Positions 61,422 through 64,000 of a stretch of DNA of 64,000 bases are shown here, piece after piece. Made by a program: the position numbers and the translations under genes. Location of the stretch: contig CAJUDE010000003.1 of NCBI GenBank assembly GCA_910585295.1, positions 107,946 through 171,945 of the forward strand. The letters are read 5' to 3'. Numbering within the stretch: position 1 is the first letter of the stretch; each line of letters starts with the position of its first letter. The stretch is from an uncultured Lachnospiraceae bacterium (GTDB lineage Bacteria > Bacillota > Clostridia > Lachnospirales > Lachnospiraceae). The notes beneath the pieces were generated by a model. That model did no database searches, was not told where the DNA came from, and was given only the letters and a program-made list of their open reading frames with translations.

Positions 61422-62456
61422 ATGTTGGCAGAGAAACAGGAAGATATTGTTATTTTGGCTATTGAAAGTTCTTGTGACGAGACGGCGGCGGCGGTGGTAA
61501 AAAATGGGAGGGAGGTATTGTCCAATATTATTTCCTCCCAGATTGACCTGCATACCCTGTATGGGGGCGTGGTGCCGGAGCTTGCTTCTAGAAAGCACAT
61601 AGAACGCATAAATCAGGTGATAGAAGAAGCGTTGTCAGAGGCAGGCATGGACCTGGAAGGCATAGATGTGGTTGCGGCTACCTATGGGCCAGGGCTTGTG
61701 GGCGCGCTGCTGGTAGGGGTGGCGGAAGCGAAAGCCATTGCCTATGCTGCAAAAAAGCCTTTGGTTGGCGTGCATCATATTGAAGGGCATATCAGCGCAA
61801 ATTATATAGAGAACCAGGATTTAGAGCCGCCGTTTCTGTGCTTGGTAGTCTCAGGCGGGCATACGCACCTGGTAAAAGTGGCGGATTATGGCGTTTATGA
61901 AATCCTTGGGCGGACAAGGGATGATGCGGCAGGGGAAGCGTTTGATAAGGTTGCCCGTGCCATTGGGCTTGGATACCCTGGCGGCCCCAAAATTGAACAG
62001 GCAGCGAAGGAAGGGAACCCAGATGCGATAGTGTTCCCAAAGGCGAAGGTTGCAGAGAATCCCTATGACTTTAGTTTTAGCGGGGTGAAATCCGCTGTGC
62101 TTAATTATATCAATGGCTGCCACATGAAGGATATTCCGATTGTGGAAGCAGATATTGCAGCAGCATTCCAAAAAGCGGTGACAGAGGTGCTGATTGAGCA
62201 TGCTATGATGGCGCTGGATGAATTGCATATGGATAAATTTGCAATTGCTGGCGGAGTGGCCTCCAATCGCGCGCTGCGTGATGGAATGGAAGCGGCTTGC
62301 AAAAGGAGGGGCGTGGCATTTTACCATCCTTCCCCTGTTTTTTGTACAGATAATGCGGCGATGATAGGCGTAGCCGCTTATTATGAGTATTTGGCAGGGA
62401 GAAGGGATGGATGGGATTTGAATGCCGTGCCAAATTTAAAATTAGGAGAACGGTAA
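61422..62456 (+). CDS. tsaD: tRNA N6-adenosine threonylcarbamoyltransferase TsaD
   Basis: 344 aa with AGGAG upstream. ILAIESSCDETAAAVV opens the ASKHA domain. The metal-binding HHIEGHISAN near residue 112, VVSGGHTHLV near 143 and GLGYPGGPKIEQAA near 185 are family marks. It transfers threonylcarbamoyl to A37 with TsaB and TsaE. ispD begins at the last base of its stop. Confidence 0.97.
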   Translation: MLAEKQEDIVILAIESSCDETAAAVVKNGREVLSNIISSQIDLHTLYGGVVPELASRKHIERINQVIEEALSEAGMDLEGIDVVAATYGPGLVGALLVGVAEAKAIAYAAKKPLVGVHHIEGHISANYIENQDLEPPFLCLVVSGGHTHLVKVADYGVYEILGRTRDDAAGEAFDKVARAIGLGYPGGPKIEQAAKEGNPDAIVFPKAKVAENPYDFSFSGVKSAVLNYINGCHMKDIPIVEADIAAAFQKAVTEVLIEHAMMALDELHMDKFAIAGGVASNRALRDGMEAACKRRGVAFYHPSPVFCTDNAAMIGVAAYYEYLAGRRDGWDLNAVPNLKLGER

Positions 62457-63208
62457 TGCAGGGGAAAAGATATGCGGCAATTGTACTTTCTGCCGGAAAG
62501 GGGACGCGCATGAACCATTCCGTGCCGAAACAGTATCTCATGCTGGAAGGGAACCCAGTGCTGTACTATTCATTGCTTGCTTTCCAAAAAAGCTTAGTCC
62601 ATGAGATAATCCTGGTAACCGGGGAAGATGAAATAGGCTATTGCCAGAAGGAAATTGTGGAAAAATATGGCTTTACGAAAGTTACAGAAGTGGTGGCCGG
62701 AGGGAAGGAACGGTACCACTCTGTATTTTGCGGGCTTGAAACGTTGAAAAAAGGGGGGCGCATGCCAGATTATGTTATGATACATGATGGGGCGCGTCCC
62801 TTTGTGGATGGAGGCACGATTGCCCGGTGCGCGCAGGCCGTAGAAAAATTTCAGGCCTGTGTGGCTGGAATGCCAATCAAAGATACCATAAAGATTGCAG
62901 ATGGGGCGTTGTTTGCGAAAGAGACGCCAGACCGGAAATATGTCTGGCAAATTCAGACACCACAAGTATTTGAATTCTTGCTGATTTATGAAGCATACAA
63001 AGAATTGCTGGATTGGGAAAAGGCGGGGAAACCTGTTTCTGTTACAGACGATGCCATGGTATTGGAAGTGACTTGCAATAAGAAGGTGAAACTGGTAGAA
63101 GGGTCTTATGAAAATATAAAGATAACAACGCCAGAGGATTTGAGGCTGGCAAAGGCTTTTTTCCCTGATATATGGGGCATGGGAGGCTTTTCAAATACGG
63201 AAAAGTAA
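62456..63208 (+). CDS. ispD: 2-C-methyl-D-erythritol 4-phosphate cytidylyltransferase
   Basis: 250 aa from ATG 62456 (AGGAGA upstream), overlapping the tsaD stop by one base. AAIVLSAGKGTRMN is the CTP-binding loop, VPKQYLMLEG follows, and VMIHDGARPFVDGG near 102 and TPQVFEF near 165 are conserved. It makes CDP-methylerythritol in the non-mevalonate isoprenoid pathway, which also feeds the undecaprenyl carrier used by the glycan genes here. Confidence 0.96.
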   Translation: MQGKRYAAIVLSAGKGTRMNHSVPKQYLMLEGNPVLYYSLLAFQKSLVHEIILVTGEDEIGYCQKEIVEKYGFTKVTEVVAGGKERYHSVFCGLETLKKGGRMPDYVMIHDGARPFVDGGTIARCAQAVEKFQACVAGMPIKDTIKIADGALFAKETPDRKYVWQIQTPQVFEFLLIYEAYKELLDWEKAGKPVSVTDDAMVLEVTCNKKVKLVEGSYENIKITTPEDLRLAKAFFPDIWGMGGFSNTEK

Positions 63209-63235
63209 AAAAATGTAAAAAAATAAAAAAAGCTA

Positions 63236-63264
63236 TTGACAATTCGATAAATGTTTGCTAGAAT
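63236..63264 (+). promoter_or_regulatory. Strong sigma-A promoter for the serine tRNAs
   Basis: TTGACA and TAGAAT with a 17-bp spacer, 30 bases before the first tRNA, preceded by an A-rich upstream stretch. Confidence 0.92.
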
Positions 63265-63294
63265 CATACATGCGCTGTTGGAAACAGACAATTC

Positions 63295-63380
63295 GGAGAG
63301 GTGTCCGAGTGGTTTAAGGAGCTGGTCTTGAAAACCAGTGATTCCGAAAGGGACCGTGGGTTCGAATCCCACCTTCTCCG
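63295..63380 (+). tRNA. tRNA-Ser (anticodon TGA)
   Basis: 86 nt with a long variable arm typical of serine tRNA. Acceptor arm GGAGAGG pairs with the 3' end CCTTCTCC, discriminator G. Anticodon loop CTTGAAA gives TGA, reading UCA and other UCN codons. T-loop GTTCGAATC is present. No CCA is encoded. Confidence 0.95.
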
Positions 63381-63436
63381 CTTCACTGGAATCACAACAG
63401 CACAGAAGCTTAATAGTGAGAACTATTCTGCCACAT

Positions 63437-63526
63437 GGAGAAGTACCCAAGCTGGCCGAAGGGACACCCCTGGAAAGGGTGCAGGTCGTTAATAGCGGCG
63501 CGAGGGTTCAAATCCCTCCTTCTCCG
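63437..63526 (+). tRNA. tRNA-Ser (anticodon GGA)
   Basis: 90 nt class II tRNA. Acceptor arm GGAGAAG pairs with CTTCTCC, discriminator G. Anticodon loop CTGGAAA gives GGA, reading UCC and UCU. T-loop GTTCAAATC is present. It lies 56 bases after the TGA tRNA and is probably cotranscribed. No CCA is encoded. Confidence 0.95.
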
Positions 63527-63612
63527 TTCTTGAGGTTTTATGATGCAGGATTGCTTGCAAGTAGGCAAACAATAGCGCTGGCTGATAGATGCAAAAAGAA
63601 ATAAAAAAAGTG

Positions 63613-63641
63613 TTGACAAGCCGGACAAGATATGATAGAAT
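63613..63641 (+). promoter_or_regulatory. rRNA operon promoter P1
   Basis: TTGACA and TAGAAT with a 17-bp spacer, after an A-rich upstream stretch, in the region between the tRNAs and 16S. Confidence 0.88.
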
Positions 63642-63713
63642 ACTCAAGTCGGTCATCAAGAGACAAGATAATACAAGAAAATGCTTTTGATGACAAAAAA
63701 TAAAAAAAAGTTG

Positions 63714-63742
63714 TTGACAAACGCTGGCGGCTGTGCTAATAT
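63714..63742 (+). promoter_or_regulatory. rRNA operon promoter P2
   Basis: TTGACA and TAATAT with a 17-bp spacer, again after an A-rich run. The tandem arrangement is typical of strong rRNA promoters. The 63743-63927 leader carries GC-rich hairpins (for example GCCAGC/GCTGGC near 63903) expected for RNase III processing. Confidence 0.88.
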
Positions 63743-63927
63743 GTAATAGTTGCCGCGGATGGAAGCGGCAAAGGATAGACCTTGACAACTGAACAGTGGA
63801 ATGACCTTGAAAGTTCAAAGATTTGAGCGCCATGCCCCTTGGGGCAGGGCGGCATTCAGGAAGAAGTACAGGCATTACAAAGATGCGACCTAAAGACAGT
63901 AAGCCAGCACGCTGGCAGGGGAAGCTT

Positions 63928-64000
<73 letters not shown>

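Overview
The window reads like the chromosome of a low-to-mid GC Gram-positive anaerobe of the Clostridia, most likely family Lachnospiraceae. The grounds are AGGAGG-type ribosome binding sites on almost every gene, many fibronectin-III wall proteins, RibU plus an FMN riboswitch, a clostridial hom / ApgM-like / lysC threonine cluster, and the first ~70 bases of a 16S rRNA at the right edge. Genus and species cannot be fixed from this. Most of the window is ordinary core genome on the + strand; accessory material sits at the left edge, around 2-5 kb, 17-21 kb, 29.8-31.7 kb and in several palindromic intergenic repeats.

Left edge (1-2.2 kb): a SWIM zinc-finger protein, cut by the window edge, is translationally coupled (TAATG) to a retron-like reverse transcriptase with an N-terminal coiled coil. 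This is the best candidate for an under-described system. 2.2-5.3 kb (- strand): three polytopic membrane proteins of glycosyltransferase-C type; the last two are in one reading frame separated by a single TAG codon. 5.6-23.9 kb: a cell-envelope region with two LytR-CpsA-Psr ligases, three exported fibronectin-III proteins (two with wall-hydrolase domains), a GGDEF cyclase, a double glycosyltransferase, an undecaprenyl-phosphate sugar transferase with two GT2 enzymes, and glmS. Two inverted copies of a ~78-bp structured repeat bracket the sugar-transferase cassette.

24-36.9 kb: HtrA protease, carbamate kinase, pyruvate kinase, a lipoprotein amidase, then an accessory pair (AAA/OLD-like ATPase plus a putative PD-(D/E)XK nuclease) that looks like a defence module. 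Next come a TetR regulator with a small membrane protein, divergent from an old-yellow-enzyme oxidoreductase, and a DNA-repair island (vsr and ogt opposite an AlkD-like gene). 37-48.3 kb: prfB with its programmed +1 frameshift, an SPFH / zinc-ribbon / TPM operon, the hom-ApgM-lysC aspartate pathway, a DUF2752 protein, an SprA-like HExxH protein, a PepSY protein and a DUF975 membrane protein.

48.5-57.2 kb: a TPR-like and a DUF4190 protein on the - strand, tex, then an FMN riboswitch followed by about 400 bases of hairpin-rich leader and the riboflavin operon ribU-ribD-ribE-ribBA-ribH with a strong terminator. 57.3-64 kb: housekeeping genes (tsaE, tsaB, rimI, rnz, tsaD, ispD), two serine tRNAs, and a tandem-promoter rRNA operon starting at the right edge. 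No CRISPR array, transposase, integrase or phage gene was found.
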